This document shows positions 6,208 to 14,436 of a stretch of 34,061 nucleotides of DNA, piece by piece. Below the pieces are notes generated by a model. That model ran no database searches. It had not been told where the DNA came from and was given only the letters and a program-made list of their open reading frames with translations. The translations under genes and the position numbers were made by a program. This stretch comes from a virus, in the IMG/VR virus record IMGVR_UViG_3300032288_001608, positions 1-34,061 of that record. One strand, written 5' to 3'. Positions within the stretch are counted from its first letter, which is position 1, and every line of letters begins with the position of its first letter.

Positions 6208-6765
6208 TTAGTTATCGTTTAAAGATACATACAATTCAATAGGCATATTGGTGCTTTGTCTATCTAATGTAGACTCTACCAATTGCTCATCTAATAATCT
6301 ACTAATGACCTTGCCATTAGTTAAATAGTAATACTCAATGGTGTTAATGAGGATCATAACCTTATAACCTTTCTTGTTATACGTTGATTGCTTCTTTGCA
6401 ACTCCTACAAAACTTACGTTATCACCATCTTTAATAATCCAGCACTCACCAAACTTACCATTCACAATTTTATCTGAAACTATATTACCATTCATATCGA
6501 CAAGGACTGATCTCTCTACATCTTCAACATATGCACCATCTCGCATTTGAGTTGATAGCCAATTGAAAAGCCTAAATCTCTTTGCGTATGCTCTGTCTGC
6601 GGCTTGATCGCACAATCCACCCCAAGAGTAATCATCAATGCAATTAAAATAATTCTGCATTCTATATTCGGAGTTCTTTTTCATTTGAGCATTTTCTTCT
6701 TCGTACCATTTAACAAAGTTGTCGAATTGCTCTTGCGTAGGCATTTGATCGTAAAAGTTGTTCAT
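6208..6765 (-). CDS. Hypothetical protein, first gene after the early promoter candidate
   Basis: A 185-residue soluble protein. The N-terminal part is helical and acidic/aromatic (QFDNFVKWYEEENAQMKK), and the C-terminal half is beta-rich (FGECWIIKDGDNVSFVGVA, ELYVSLND). I do not recognise the family. It is preceded by a terminator and a sigma70-like promoter candidate, so it is probably the first gene of the early transcript, a position where host-takeover or regulatory proteins are common in phages. That role is inferred from position only. Confidence 0.7.
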   Translation of the reverse strand: MNNFYDQMPTQEQFDNFVKWYEEENAQMKKNSEYRMQNYFNCIDDYSWGGLCDQAADRAYAKRFRLFNWLSTQMRDGAYVEDVERSVLVDMNGNIVSDKIVNGKFGECWIIKDGDNVSFVGVAKKQSTYNKKGYKVMILINTIEYYYLTNGKVISRLLDEQLVESTLDRQSTNMPIELYVSLNDN

Positions 6766-6800
6766 TGTGTGTAGTATTTGAAAGCTAAATTAAGTCATTT

Positions 6801-6829
6801 TTTATAACTACCAAATATTTTTTTATCAA
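6801..6829 (-). promoter_or_regulatory. Sigma70-like promoter candidate for the early operon
   Basis: On the minus strand TTGATA (6829-6824) and TATAAA (6806-6801) are separated by exactly 17 bases. They lie downstream of a strong terminator and 35 bases before the ATG at 6765. A Bacteroidota-type TAnnTTTG -7 element was not found here. Very A/T-rich DNA produces such matches by chance, so support comes mainly from spacing and position. Confidence 0.4.
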
Positions 6830-6872
6830 TTCTTATATATTTTAGTTAATAATATGTTAAAGCCTATATAAC

Positions 6873-6899
6873 AAAAAGGCTCGGGTAGAAACCCAAGCC
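6873..6899 (-). terminator. Rho-independent terminator ending the late operon
   Basis: On the minus strand GGCTTGGGT-TTCT-ACCCGAGCC forms a nine-base-pair stem (one U-G wobble) with a four-base loop, followed at once by TTTTT (6877-6873). On the plus strand the wobble becomes a C-A mismatch, so the structure favours minus-strand transcripts. It lies 31 bases after the metallopeptidase gene and before the early promoter candidate. Confidence 0.85.
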
Positions 6900-6929
6900 G
6901 TAATTTGACCATACCGTATTTAAGAACAA

Positions 6930-7202
6930 TTATTTTTCACCATTCTGCAATGGTATATCTTCCGTGTTGTCTATCTTCCTATAACCCTCGTGCCATAAGG
7001 TTTTGGTGAGGATCACACTTTTTCGTACCACCTCTTCCTCGCTATCCTCTGGTGCTAATATGTGGCATATCTCGTGTATCAATATCTCCATAGCCTTACG
7101 ACCTTTGAGCCGAATATCTATCTCAATCGACTCATCCATGTGAGCCAACCCCCAAGCCTTTTGTTTGCCTAATTTCGAGTATTTAACTCTTATTCGTTTC
7201 AT
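6930..7202 (-). CDS. Small zinc metallopeptidase-like protein (HExxH)
   Basis: A 90-residue protein with the zinc-binding helix LIHEICHIL (HEICH at 43-47), followed by acidic residues (PEDSEEE, 52-58) that could supply the third ligand. It resembles minimal SprT- or ImmA-like metallopeptidases found as small phage genes. Substrate unknown. It is the last gene before the terminator and starts one base after the stop of the exonuclease gene. The HExxH motif is seen directly; peptidase activity is inferred. Confidence 0.75.
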   Translation of the reverse strand: MKRIRVKYSKLGKQKAWGLAHMDESIEIDIRLKGRKAMEILIHEICHILAPEDSEEEVVRKSVILTKTLWHEGYRKIDNTEDIPLQNGEK

Positions 7203-7203
7203 T

Positions 7204-8229
7204 CTATTTAGCCGTAGGGATTAATAAATGTCGCTTTTGTTTGATAGTAGCCGCGCCAAGCCTTTTCCTTGATATGCTATTGCAATTCCCACACCTAAAC
7301 AACTCATAAATGTTAGCACTCGTGTTATAACATTTGCCTTGTGCCTCAAGTTGATTCGATCCACAACTTGGGCATCTATGCTCAGTCTCATCCAATATAA
7401 ATAGACCCATATTAGGATGAGGCTTTATCCAAGGTCTAATTTGTAGGTATGTTTCTTCTAATATTCTTACGTCTTGTACGTTATAATCCTCCATTTCCTT
7501 AAGAGCCTTCCTATCCCCTTTCATACAATTATCCCACAACTCAAATGAGGTTTCTTTCTTCCTTTCCAGGTTCAATAATTTATTGACATAATCTAACTTA
7601 TTAGAGGTGAACCCGAACTGCCTTCTAATATGTCTTAAAGTGTCTATAACTTGATAGGGTAGTGGTGGGTTTAGACCATTTAAGATAAACCTTGAGTTAA
7701 GTCGAGGTATGTCAAATTTCTCAGCATTATGTGCTATAACAATATCCGCTTCATTTACCAACTTCCATATTCCCTCCATTATCCTCTTATCATCTTGCTT
7801 CAAAACCTCCTCAGGCTTTAGCTTCGCACTATACACTTTATCTTCGAATAGCCACTTAGCTGCCCAAGTCAAACAAAACCAATCGGTCTTGATTTGTGGC
7901 AAGTGTACGTTCTGATTCCATATCCCCCAAACGTAAGCCGATATAGGAGCCGTCTCAATGTCAAGGATAAGGACTTTTGCGGATGTTTGGATTTTCTCCA
8001 TTTTGGTATTGGTTGTGTCGTAGGTTAATGGTACTTGATGCTTTCTATTAGCAAGTCTTTTTCTATCCCTATCACCATTTAACCCACGATAGTAATTTAT
8101 CAATTTTCTTGTCTGCTCTGAAGTGTCAAAAACCCCTTCATTCTCAGCAAAAATCTTCTTGGCAAGAGTAAACCCCTTCATTTTTGGATATAATGATAGG
8201 TACTCTTTAACTATATCACTTTTCTTCAT
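7204..8229 (-). CDS. DEDD 3'-5' exonuclease (RNase H-like) with C-terminal zinc ribbon
   Basis: A 341-residue protein. Residues 1-75 are a helical/basic extension. The nuclease domain has Exo I DIE (D90, E92), Exo II HNAEKFD (167-173) and Exo III YNVQD (249-253), the DEDDy order. The C-terminus has CPSCG (286-290) and CGNC (313-316), a four-cysteine zinc ribbon, then a basic tail. It is like YprB/RNase H-type exonucleases widespread in phages and would trim DNA or RNA 3' ends. It lies between lysis genes and a metallopeptidase, a replication-type gene at the end of the late block. The stop is TAG directly upstream of the next ATG. Confidence 0.88.
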   Translation of the reverse strand: MKKSDIVKEYLSLYPKMKGFTLAKKIFAENEGVFDTSEQTRKLINYYRGLNGDRDRKRLANRKHQVPLTYDTTNTKMEKIQTSAKVLILDIETAPISAYVWGIWNQNVHLPQIKTDWFCLTWAAKWLFEDKVYSAKLKPEEVLKQDDKRIMEGIWKLVNEADIVIAHNAEKFDIPRLNSRFILNGLNPPLPYQVIDTLRHIRRQFGFTSNKLDYVNKLLNLERKKETSFELWDNCMKGDRKALKEMEDYNVQDVRILEETYLQIRPWIKPHPNMGLFILDETEHRCPSCGSNQLEAQGKCYNTSANIYELFRCGNCNSISRKRLGAATIKQKRHLLIPTAK

Positions 8230-8666
8230 CTACGTTTGATAATATAAACCACTATACCAATAAGTAGCACCCATGCCCAAGTAATCAAAGCACCTCTTTG
8301 CCACCAGCGATACATCTTCTCGGTTGCAGCTGCATCTTTCTTAGCCAGTTCATACATCTTCTTATATCGGTCCACAAAAATCTTCTTGTTGACAATAACG
8401 ATGGAGTCTTTGCAAGGCTTTAAGACCTCTTTAATCCTCCATTTCGTTATTTGCTTGTCAACAAACTTATACTCCGTAAACCAATTATACAAGGTGTCGG
8501 TTAGCTTTTCAACTATCAAGGAATCCTTGACAACTCGAATCGTGTCGTGAACATCTTGGTAGATAAACACCTTCTCAATCGCCTCTGGGTGCTTTTTAAA
8601 GTACCTATCAATCTTCTTTTGTGTTACGCAAGAACTAAGTAGAATTAAAATCATTAAATATCTCAT
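8226..8666 (-). CDS. Unimolecular spanin (u-spanin)
   Basis: A 146-residue protein with an N-terminal lipoprotein signal ending in the lipobox LSSC (10-13) and a C-terminal transmembrane segment (about 122-142) before KRR. The middle is extended and charged (about 14-118). A lipidated N-terminus in the outer membrane plus an inner-membrane C-terminal anchor is the defining layout of u-spanins such as that of phage T1, which fuse the two membranes at lysis. The gene directly follows the endolysin (four-base overlap). This makes a Gram-negative host very likely. Topology is read from the sequence; function is a strong inference from topology and context. Confidence 0.82.
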   Translation of the reverse strand: MRYLMILILLSSCVTQKKIDRYFKKHPEAIEKVFIYQDVHDTIRVVKDSLIVEKLTDTLYNWFTEYKFVDKQITKWRIKEVLKPCKDSIVIVNKKIFVDRYKKMYELAKKDAAATEKMYRWWQRGALITWAWVLLIGIVVYIIKRR

Positions 8667-9259
8667 ACTAATATATTAAATAGGACATTGGTTTTGGACA
8701 ATCTATCGCTAAAACCGTGATAGCCTCCGTTCACTTTTAAGGTAACTTTCTTGACAATATCTTGGTGTACTCCTTCATCGCAAATTGCCCATAGTCCTCG
8801 CTTTTCAAAGAACCAAGCGGCTGATGTTAGAGGGTATTTTGTGGCAATAAGGTCTGGATTTATCATTATGTTGGCATCACCAATATGATCGGAGAATGCT
8901 TTGTAGTTGGTGCGACCAGTTAATTGCACATAGCCTCTACCACGAAACCGCCAACCATCACCAGTGTTGCGGTTGCCATTACCCATTCGTGATTCGTACA
9001 CTATGTTGGCTATTTGCTCAGGCTTACGAGCATAAAGAGGAGCAGTATTTTTGTCGAAGTATTTTGGAAAGACTTTGAGTAGTCCTTCGGTAGAGTAGTT
9101 AAGGTTTTCCCTAACGTGACGGAAGTTCCCACTCTCGTGTGCAACTTGTGCTAAGAAGTGAGTAAGCCTAAAAGAGTTGGTGATGTTAAATTGCTTTATC
9201 ACATCACCTAACTCATTAAGGACTTGTATGGGGATTTTATTGTGCAGTTTGTTCAGCAT
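8663..9259 (-). CDS. GH19-family endolysin (lysozyme/chitinase fold)
   Basis: A 198-residue protein of glycoside hydrolase family 19: AHESGNF with catalytic Glu42, ENLNYS with the second acid Glu51, FRGRGYVQLTG (105-115) and a late VNGG segment. These proteins cut the glycan backbone of peptidoglycan. No signal peptide is evident, so a holin is needed to release it; candidates are the membrane genes near 14.4-14.8 kb. It is followed by the spanin gene with a four-base overlap, forming a lysis pair. The length equals a single catalytic domain with no separate cell-wall-binding domain, as usual for phages of Gram-negative hosts. Confidence 0.93.
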   Translation of the reverse strand: MLNKLHNKIPIQVLNELGDVIKQFNITNSFRLTHFLAQVAHESGNFRHVRENLNYSTEGLLKVFPKYFDKNTAPLYARKPEQIANIVYESRMGNGNRNTGDGWRFRGRGYVQLTGRTNYKAFSDHIGDANIMINPDLIATKYPLTSAAWFFEKRGLWAICDEGVHQDIVKKVTLKVNGGYHGFSDRLSKTNVLFNILV

Positions 9260-9371
9260 CTTTCTGCATTGCCTCAGCGATTTTCTGATTTGTTTCTGCT
9301 AATTGTTTTTGGATGTACTCCATTTGTGCGAGTAGATCGTAGGCTTGAGCCTTGAGTTCTTTAATATCCAT
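9237..9371 (-). CDS. Small coiled-coil protein
   Basis: A 44-codon frame beginning MDIKELKAQAYDLLAQMEY that is almost wholly charged/hydrophobic heptad-like helix and ends EQTAQ. It overlaps the endolysin start by 23 bases and follows the gene at 9405. It has no membrane segment. Similar short coiled-coil genes near fibre and lysis genes occur in phages, but I do not know the function. The helical composition and gapless fit to the operon support a real gene. Confidence 0.6.
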   Translation of the reverse strand: MDIKELKAQAYDLLAQMEYIQKQLAETNQKIAEAMQKDAEQTAQ

Positions 9372-9404
9372 AGTTTAAAATTTTTATAAAGTTATAGAAA
9401 ATAT

Positions 9405-9689
9405 TTAGATAATTACCAAATTTAGTTTAGAAGCTATGTAAGCATAAGCCGCTTCGTTAGAATTATCCCAATCGATGTAGTCTTGACCATCCATCGCCAC
9501 ATTGCCTACCGATAGAACCGCACCACCACTCGCAACACCTTCCTCATCGTGTACGATGGCTTCTTTGAGTTCATAGTAGAATGTCGCACTTGTAGCCAAG
9601 TCGTCATAAATAATCCTTGCATCTAACTCTGATGCACTCTTGCTTTGTCCGTTTGCCCAGATTGATACTGGTTGAATTTGTACTCCCAT
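9405..9689 (-). CDS. Hypothetical virion-associated protein after the fibre gene
   Basis: From ATG 9689 the protein is 94 residues, starting MGVQIQPVSIWANGQ. The frame is open further upstream, but that part overlaps the fibre gene and reads as a shadow, so 9689 (15 bases after the fibre stop) is chosen. It is beta-rich with SATFYYEL and ends AYIASKLNLVII. Position and composition suggest a small tail or fibre accessory protein. I do not recognise the family. Confidence 0.7.
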   Translation of the reverse strand: MGVQIQPVSIWANGQSKSASELDARIIYDDLATSATFYYELKEAIVHDEEGVASGGAVLSVGNVAMDGQDYIDWDNSNEAAYAYIASKLNLVII

Positions 9690-9703
9690 TTTTATTGTTT
9701 TAA

Positions 9704-12019
9704 TTATACTAAAGTAAATGTTTTTGTTACTCCACCTATTCTCATTTTCAAGTCTGTACCATCGAACCAAATGTCACCATTATTAGGAGATGTTGGTGCA
9801 GTTGATGAAGCTAAGTTTATTTGTGCGTTGCTTATTGTACCAGCACCGATTGATAATTTACTTGTTATCTTTGCAGTTCCTTCAACTTGTAATTTCTCAC
9901 CACTTGAAGAACCAGACCATACACCAATAACAACTGCTCCATCAGAACCAACAAAATGTGCTGCTTGTGTAGTAGGATTGTTTGTACCAGTACCAACTAA
10001 AATAGATGCTACACCATTTGATATATAAGATTGAATAAAACTTGCACGACCAGTTGATGCTGTTCTTAAATTTATACCGGGTATAGTTGCATTTACAATA
10101 ACACCTAAATCAGATGTATTTGAATATGCCTTAGTAAATGTCGCACTATCCGTTATCTTCGCAGTGCCAGTGACTTGTAGACGTTCTCCGCTATCTGTGG
10201 TTGAGCCAATACTAAAGTTACCATTATTAAAGAATCTTCCTTTCTCTGTTCCAGTAGTTGAGAATGTTAGTGGTCTGCTATTTGCGTTTATATCTAAAGC
10301 AGCAGAACTTGCGAATATGTAACCAAAAGAAGTACCACCTCCTCTCATTGAAATTAATGAATCGGTTGCACCATTTATACCTACTACTACACGATTTGCA
10401 GCATTATAAGCATCAGTCGTTTGCCCTATTAGTAAATTCCCACTCGCATCAAGTGTCATTGCTTGGGTGAACGTAGCAGTGCCTCCAGCCGTACCGCTTA
10501 CGTTGCCAGTTGTAAAGAACGCAAATGCACCTTGTACTCCTAATCTTAAACGAGTTGAGCCATAGCCAGTACCAGTATATATCCAGTTAGTGCCGTTGTA
10601 ATATGTATTGTGTGCAAGTTCAAACTCACCACCAACATAAGCCATACTTGGTATATAAGATGCACTTGCAGAAACTTGTAACGCTTTTGTACCACTTCCC
10701 CACGCACTCGGAGTCACACCCAGACCGAGATTTCCACTCGCATCAAGTGTCATTATTTGACTTTGAGTTATAGTAGCACCAGCCGTTCCACTTGCACCAT
10801 TCCACCATTGGAATACATTGCCATCTAAAATAAATCTTGATGTTGCAGCGGTTGTTTTGTAAACCCATCCACTTGCAGTTAGTACAGTATTTGCAGCTAA
10901 TTGAACTCCAGTAGAAAAACCAGCAACAGCACCAGCAGTATTTATATCAATCGCTCTAAACACACCAGTATTCCACGCACTCGGAGTCACACCCAGACCG
11001 AGATTGCCAGATGCGTCAAGACGCATACGTTCAGTTGCGTTTGTACCAAATAGCATTGCAGCATTTTCATACTGCCATATATAAGCTAAGCTACCACTTG
11101 CTGATAATTGGAAACCATCACTTGCACCACTTCCAGTTGTAGGGTTTTGTAAAGCAAGTACTGGTATAGTAGAGTAATTTCTAAGAACACCAGCCGTAAA
11201 TACGTTTGTACCCATTGAGACCGCACCGCCAAATTGCACGTTATCACTAAAATACCCAGTACCTACAACTTGTAACCTCTGCCCCGAATCTGAACTGAAT
11301 GTGCCGATGTGAAGGTTTTTTAATGGTGTCATTCTTGCTACTTCGGAGATTGTTCCGCTATTATCTGTTGTTTCAAATAACAAATAACCAGCATAAACAC
11401 TTCCATTATTTCTACCAGAAATACGACCAAATACAAAATTATTAACTGCATTGTTGCCACCAAATGCAATAGACCCACCTCTATTTGAAGCCGAAGCGGT
11501 TGTAGTAGATATTAATAAGTTGGCATTACCAACATTATCTACCGCATAATTACTACCAAAAATTCTAACTGTATAATCAGAACCTAATACTGTTTGACTA
11601 CCGATTTGAAAAGATGATAATGGAGAATTTGTATTTACACCTAATCTATTATTTGCACTATCCCAAAATAAATTATTACTCCCAGCTTGTGTAGTCGCAC
11701 CAGTGAAGTATGCAACTTGACCAGCCGAACCAGAACCCGTTATCCCAGCATCGCTATCGTTCACCCAAGATGTGCCGTTGTACTTTAGCACTTGCCCAGC
11801 ACTCGGAGAACTAATTGCTAAAGGGAATGTGTATAAGCTACCATCACCTCTAAGGATTTGCGTAGTAGCACCCGAAGCAATGTACTTTTGGAAGCGAGTG
11901 TTAGTCGTTCCATTCCCTATATATAAATCAAAGGTGTCGGTTGTGAATAGTGGCTCACCAGCTAATGCCGTAGGAATCCCACTCGCTATACCCCTTTTAA
12001 ATCTTAATGTATTTGCCAT
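9704..12019 (-). CDS. Large tail fibre/receptor-binding protein with repeats
   Basis: A 771-residue protein. The N-terminus (LRFKRGIASGIP, then GEPLFTTDTFDLYIGNG at about 21-37) is a motif seen in many phage fibres, where it helps attach or trimerise. The middle has repeated TLDASGNLGLGVTPSAW units and related variants (LLIGQTTD, SDSGERLQV), and the C-terminus (about 735-771, NNGDIWFDGTDLKMRIGG) is a typical fibre end. It would sit at the tail tip and contact the host surface. The gene carries a 33-base perfect DNA repeat. The leader lacks a Shine-Dalgarno motif. Fibre identity is confident; receptor unknown. Confidence 0.85.
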   Translation of the reverse strand: MANTLRFKRGIASGIPTALAGEPLFTTDTFDLYIGNGTTNTRFQKYIASGATTQILRGDGSLYTFPLAISSPSAGQVLKYNGTSWVNDSDAGITGSGSAGQVAYFTGATTQAGSNNLFWDSANNRLGVNTNSPLSSFQIGSQTVLGSDYTVRIFGSNYAVDNVGNANLLISTTTASASNRGGSIAFGGNNAVNNFVFGRISGRNNGSVYAGYLLFETTDNSGTISEVARMTPLKNLHIGTFSSDSGQRLQVVGTGYFSDNVQFGGAVSMGTNVFTAGVLRNYSTIPVLALQNPTTGSGASDGFQLSASGSLAYIWQYENAAMLFGTNATERMRLDASGNLGLGVTPSAWNTGVFRAIDINTAGAVAGFSTGVQLAANTVLTASGWVYKTTAATSRFILDGNVFQWWNGASGTAGATITQSQIMTLDASGNLGLGVTPSAWGSGTKALQVSASASYIPSMAYVGGEFELAHNTYYNGTNWIYTGTGYGSTRLRLGVQGAFAFFTTGNVSGTAGGTATFTQAMTLDASGNLLIGQTTDAYNAANRVVVGINGATDSLISMRGGGTSFGYIFASSAALDINANSRPLTFSTTGTEKGRFFNNGNFSIGSTTDSGERLQVTGTAKITDSATFTKAYSNTSDLGVIVNATIPGINLRTASTGRASFIQSYISNGVASILVGTGTNNPTTQAAHFVGSDGAVVIGVWSGSSSGEKLQVEGTAKITSKLSIGAGTISNAQINLASSTAPTSPNNGDIWFDGTDLKMRIGGVTKTFTLV
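10700..10732 (-). repeat. 33-base direct repeat within the fibre gene (copy 1)
   Basis: Identical to 10973-11005 and encodes the same NLGLGVTPSAW block. The sequence just beyond it (10734-10754) is also repeated exactly at 10440-10460. Exact DNA identity, not only protein similarity, suggests recent duplication or recombination within the fibre gene. Confidence 0.9.
10973..11005 (-). repeat. 33-base direct repeat within the fibre gene (copy 2)
   Basis: Second perfect copy of the unit at 10700-10732, 273 bases away (91 codons, in frame). Confidence 0.9.
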
Positions 12020-12050
12020 ATATCTTGTATTATCTTATTTTAACTCTATG

Positions 12051-12108
12051 CGTGTTACCAGGTGCCATCTTTTATACCATTGATAACACTACGTGTTACC
12101 AAGTGCCA
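12051..12108 (-). repeat. Duplicated gene-end module between the two fibre genes
   Basis: CGTGTTACCAGGTGCCA (12051-12067) and CGTGTTACCAAGTGCCA (12092-12108) differ at one base. The second copy encodes the FGTW-stop end of the upstream fibre protein. The first lies in the 76-base gap after it and could encode a DGTW-stop end in another frame. A related sequence ends the gene at 13439 (FGTW-stop). The spare copy looks like debris of a module exchange. Confidence 0.75.
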
Positions 12109-13442
12109 AAATCCCCTACACTCCACGATCTATTTGCCGACAAATCAAACACCACATCATTGATTGTGATTGTGCGACTTGTAGGCACTGCCCCCGTGTC
12201 ACTTGCCGTTACTACACTCCATTGAGGTGCTGCACTATTCGTACCATCACCAGTCTGGCTTAGGAACATCTTAGTAGTAGTCGTGTTACCAGCCCTTCTT
12301 AGACCTATGCCAATGGCATTAGAGTATAAAATATCACCAAGTGAGGTGAATGGGTTGCCCATCTTATCATCAAAGTATGCCCAATCAGCTGAACTTAGCA
12401 ACCCATCGGTTGTACTTGATGCAGTTGCTATGTCAATAGTGATTGTACCACTTGTCGTGATGGGAGTAGAGCCGATAGTCACACCACTTGTCGTGCTGCT
12501 TAGTCCTACACTTGTCACTCCACCTACTGTCCAGCTTCTATTAGCCGTTAAATCGTAGGTTGTTCCATTTATAGTTAACGTCCTACTCGTAGGCACTGCA
12601 CCCAATCCACTCGCAGTGATAGTGTCCCAAAATGGTTGGTCACCACTTGTACCATCACCAGTTTGTGATAAATATTTTTTAGTCGTTGTAGTATTTGCAG
12701 CAAGTCTTAAAGGAATGCCAACCGCATTGCCATATATCATATCACCTAAAGAGGTCATAGGATTGGTCATACCTCCCAAACCAGCCAAAGTATATTCAGG
12801 CACGTTTAACGTAGCACCCACTAATGTAGATGCACCACTATTGCCCGTAGTTGTAAGAGTTATGGCTGGTTGCTTAGAACTAAACGTCAACCAATCTGCA
12901 CTTGTTAAGTATCCATCAGCAACATTTGTCGCAGCTGGGATGCTCATTGTATTCGTGCCACTATTCCACACAAGTGGAGAGGTGGCGATAATATCAGTTG
13001 ATACTATAAAACTCGGAGTAAAAAACTCATACCCCGTGCCTAATGTGTTGACCCTAAGTAATTGCCCACTTGTGACGGAGCTTGCGGTTGAGAATGCACT
13101 CGTGCCATTGCCGATAAGCACTCCACTCAAACTTGTTGCACCCGTACCACCCCTACCCACACTAAGTGTCCCACTTGTGATTTTAGATGCACTTAGGTTA
13201 GGTATGTCAGCCTCTACCAATGCTCTAAATGTCGGCGCACTCTCTGAGCCAGCACTAGGACCAGCCCATACAGTGTTGGCTAATTGATTAACTAACCCAA
13301 CTTGCAATGTGCCACTCGAAGTTATGGGTGAGCCAAGAATTGTAAATACCCCACTTGGAACAGTCATAGCCACGGATGTGACCGTACCACTACCAGCACC
13401 ACTTGCAGGAATATATGTTATGAGTGATTTGTTTATTCTCAC
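12096..13442 (-). CDS. Tail fibre protein with two tandem repeats
   Basis: A 448-residue protein starting at GTG (13442), which overlaps the upstream TGA by four bases. It is Gly/Ser/Thr-rich and beta-prone. Two copies of an approximately 136-residue unit are visible: TSLGDMIYGNAVGIPLR with TSLGDILYSNAIGIGLR, LSQTGDGT in both, and TNRSW-like ends (LTANRSWTVGG, LSANRSWSVGD). It ends in FGTW, the same last residues as the upstream protein. An N-terminal SGTVTSVA motif is typical of fibre shafts. It probably forms part of the tail-tip fibre set. Receptor unknown. Confidence 0.8.
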   Translation of the reverse strand: MRINKSLITYIPASGAGSGTVTSVAMTVPSGVFTILGSPITSSGTLQVGLVNQLANTVWAGPSAGSESAPTFRALVEADIPNLSASKITSGTLSVGRGGTGATSLSGVLIGNGTSAFSTASSVTSGQLLRVNTLGTGYEFFTPSFIVSTDIIATSPLVWNSGTNTMSIPAATNVADGYLTSADWLTFSSKQPAITLTTTGNSGASTLVGATLNVPEYTLAGLGGMTNPMTSLGDMIYGNAVGIPLRLAANTTTTKKYLSQTGDGTSGDQPFWDTITASGLGAVPTSRTLTINGTTYDLTANRSWTVGGVTSVGLSSTTSGVTIGSTPITTSGTITIDIATASSTTDGLLSSADWAYFDDKMGNPFTSLGDILYSNAIGIGLRRAGNTTTTKMFLSQTGDGTNSAAPQWSVVTASDTGAVPTSRTITINDVVFDLSANRSWSVGDFGTW

Positions 13443-14089
13443 CAGGTACCAAAATTAATTGATGAAGTCTTTGTCCATAGTCCCGTACTTGCCACATATT
13501 GTATCACATCACCATCCGAAGGGTTTTGAGCCGCCACATCGTGCAACTCATCCATCTCATACCCATTTTGTACCCTAACCTCCCACGTTCCTTGATTGGG
13601 ATGTGATCTCGTGACAATAGCCACATACACCAAATGATTAGGAGCATAAGGCTTGGTTGTGGTCACACCTCCAGCCACACTTGGTGACAAATATAATTGT
13701 TGCCCTTCGGCATAAATTTGTGTATCTAACCCACTCACCTTACCAAACACCACCACATATCCGAAGCCGTTATTTGATATATCATCTTTTACCACTCCAA
13801 GAGTCTGCGCACTTGTCGCATCACCCGTAGCAATAGCCTTGCTAATAGTTGCGGTATTGCCAGTCGCACCACTTATATATACCACCGTTCCCTTGCTAAT
13901 TGTAGCACCACTTTGGTTGCGTACATATTGAAGCAAAGTAAGAGCCGAGTCAACCGCTCCTCCTCCTACATTACTTCCTGACTTTATATAAATAGGACTT
14001 GGAGGCACAACCTTCACAACTATGTTGCTTGATGTGTCCGTAACCCTAATAATAGGCTGCGTTGTTGTATAACTAACCTTAATAACCAT
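13439..14089 (-). CDS. Tail/baseplate-associated protein (fibre anchor-like)
   Basis: From ATG 14089 the protein is 216 residues (MVIKVSYTTTQ). The start overlaps the stop of the upstream gene as TAATG, so it is preferred over the longer open frame to 14134. The central region (YVRNQSGATISKGTVVYISG, then LGVVKDDISNNGFGYVVVFG) is a beta-rich domain often seen in phage fibre or decoration proteins, followed by ELHDV and a C-terminal FGTW end shared with the next protein. The shared end suggests both C-termini dock to the same partner or derive from the same module. Function inferred. Confidence 0.75.
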   Translation of the reverse strand: MVIKVSYTTTQPIIRVTDTSSNIVVKVVPPSPIYIKSGSNVGGGAVDSALTLLQYVRNQSGATISKGTVVYISGATGNTATISKAIATGDATSAQTLGVVKDDISNNGFGYVVVFGKVSGLDTQIYAEGQQLYLSPSVAGGVTTTKPYAPNHLVYVAIVTRSHPNQGTWEVRVQNGYEMDELHDVAAQNPSDGDVIQYVASTGLWTKTSSINFGTW

Positions 14090-14427
14090 TATGATGTTAT
14101 TTGCGATTGCACTTGAATATATCCTTGCATCCACGTGTAAGTACCCGTTGCGGTAGTTACTTGTAGGTCGTATTTGTATTCCCCAGCGGTATAACCAGCC
14201 GTTGTAGCGGCAGTTAAAGTAACTGTGCGTTCATTTGGTTGCCCAACTACAAATGCTCCGTTATCCCAAGTAAATTGAGTGACACCAGCACTATTTTTAG
14301 CCATTAGCTTAAATACATCAGTGGTGACATCCATAGGACTTGTCTCGCACTCATCATCCCAAAATGACAATGGGAGAACGTATGTATCTCCTTGTCTAAT
14401 CGGCATTAAATTAAATTCTGGTACCAT
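14089..14427 (-). CDS. BppU-like/Ig-like baseplate or receptor-binding domain protein
   Basis: A 112-residue beta-sandwich-like protein. The opening PIRQGDTYVLPLSF, the middle VTLTAATTAGYTAGEYKYDLQV and the end TWMQGYIQVQSQIT match the pattern of small phage proteins that carry a BppU N-terminal-type or immunoglobulin-like domain used to link fibres to the tail tip. It lies between holin-like genes and fibre genes. The start at ATG 14427 follows the upstream stop by nine bases. Fold assignment is from pattern; role inferred. Confidence 0.7.
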   Translation of the reverse strand: MVPEFNLMPIRQGDTYVLPLSFWDDECETSPMDVTTDVFKLMAKNSAGVTQFTWDNGAFVVGQPNERTVTLTAATTAGYTAGEYKYDLQVTTATGTYTWMQGYIQVQSQITS

Positions 14428-14436
14428 ATAATAATT

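Noticed and set aside
9690-9770. Upstream extension of the gene at 9405 to 9770
   Set aside because: It would overlap the end of the fibre gene; ATG 9689 is positioned cleanly after the fibre stop.
12616-13287. Long plus-strand frame of 223 codons opposite a fibre gene
   Set aside because: The antisense of Gly/Ser/Thr-rich repeats often stays open; it shows no recognisable domain and all other genes are on the minus strand.
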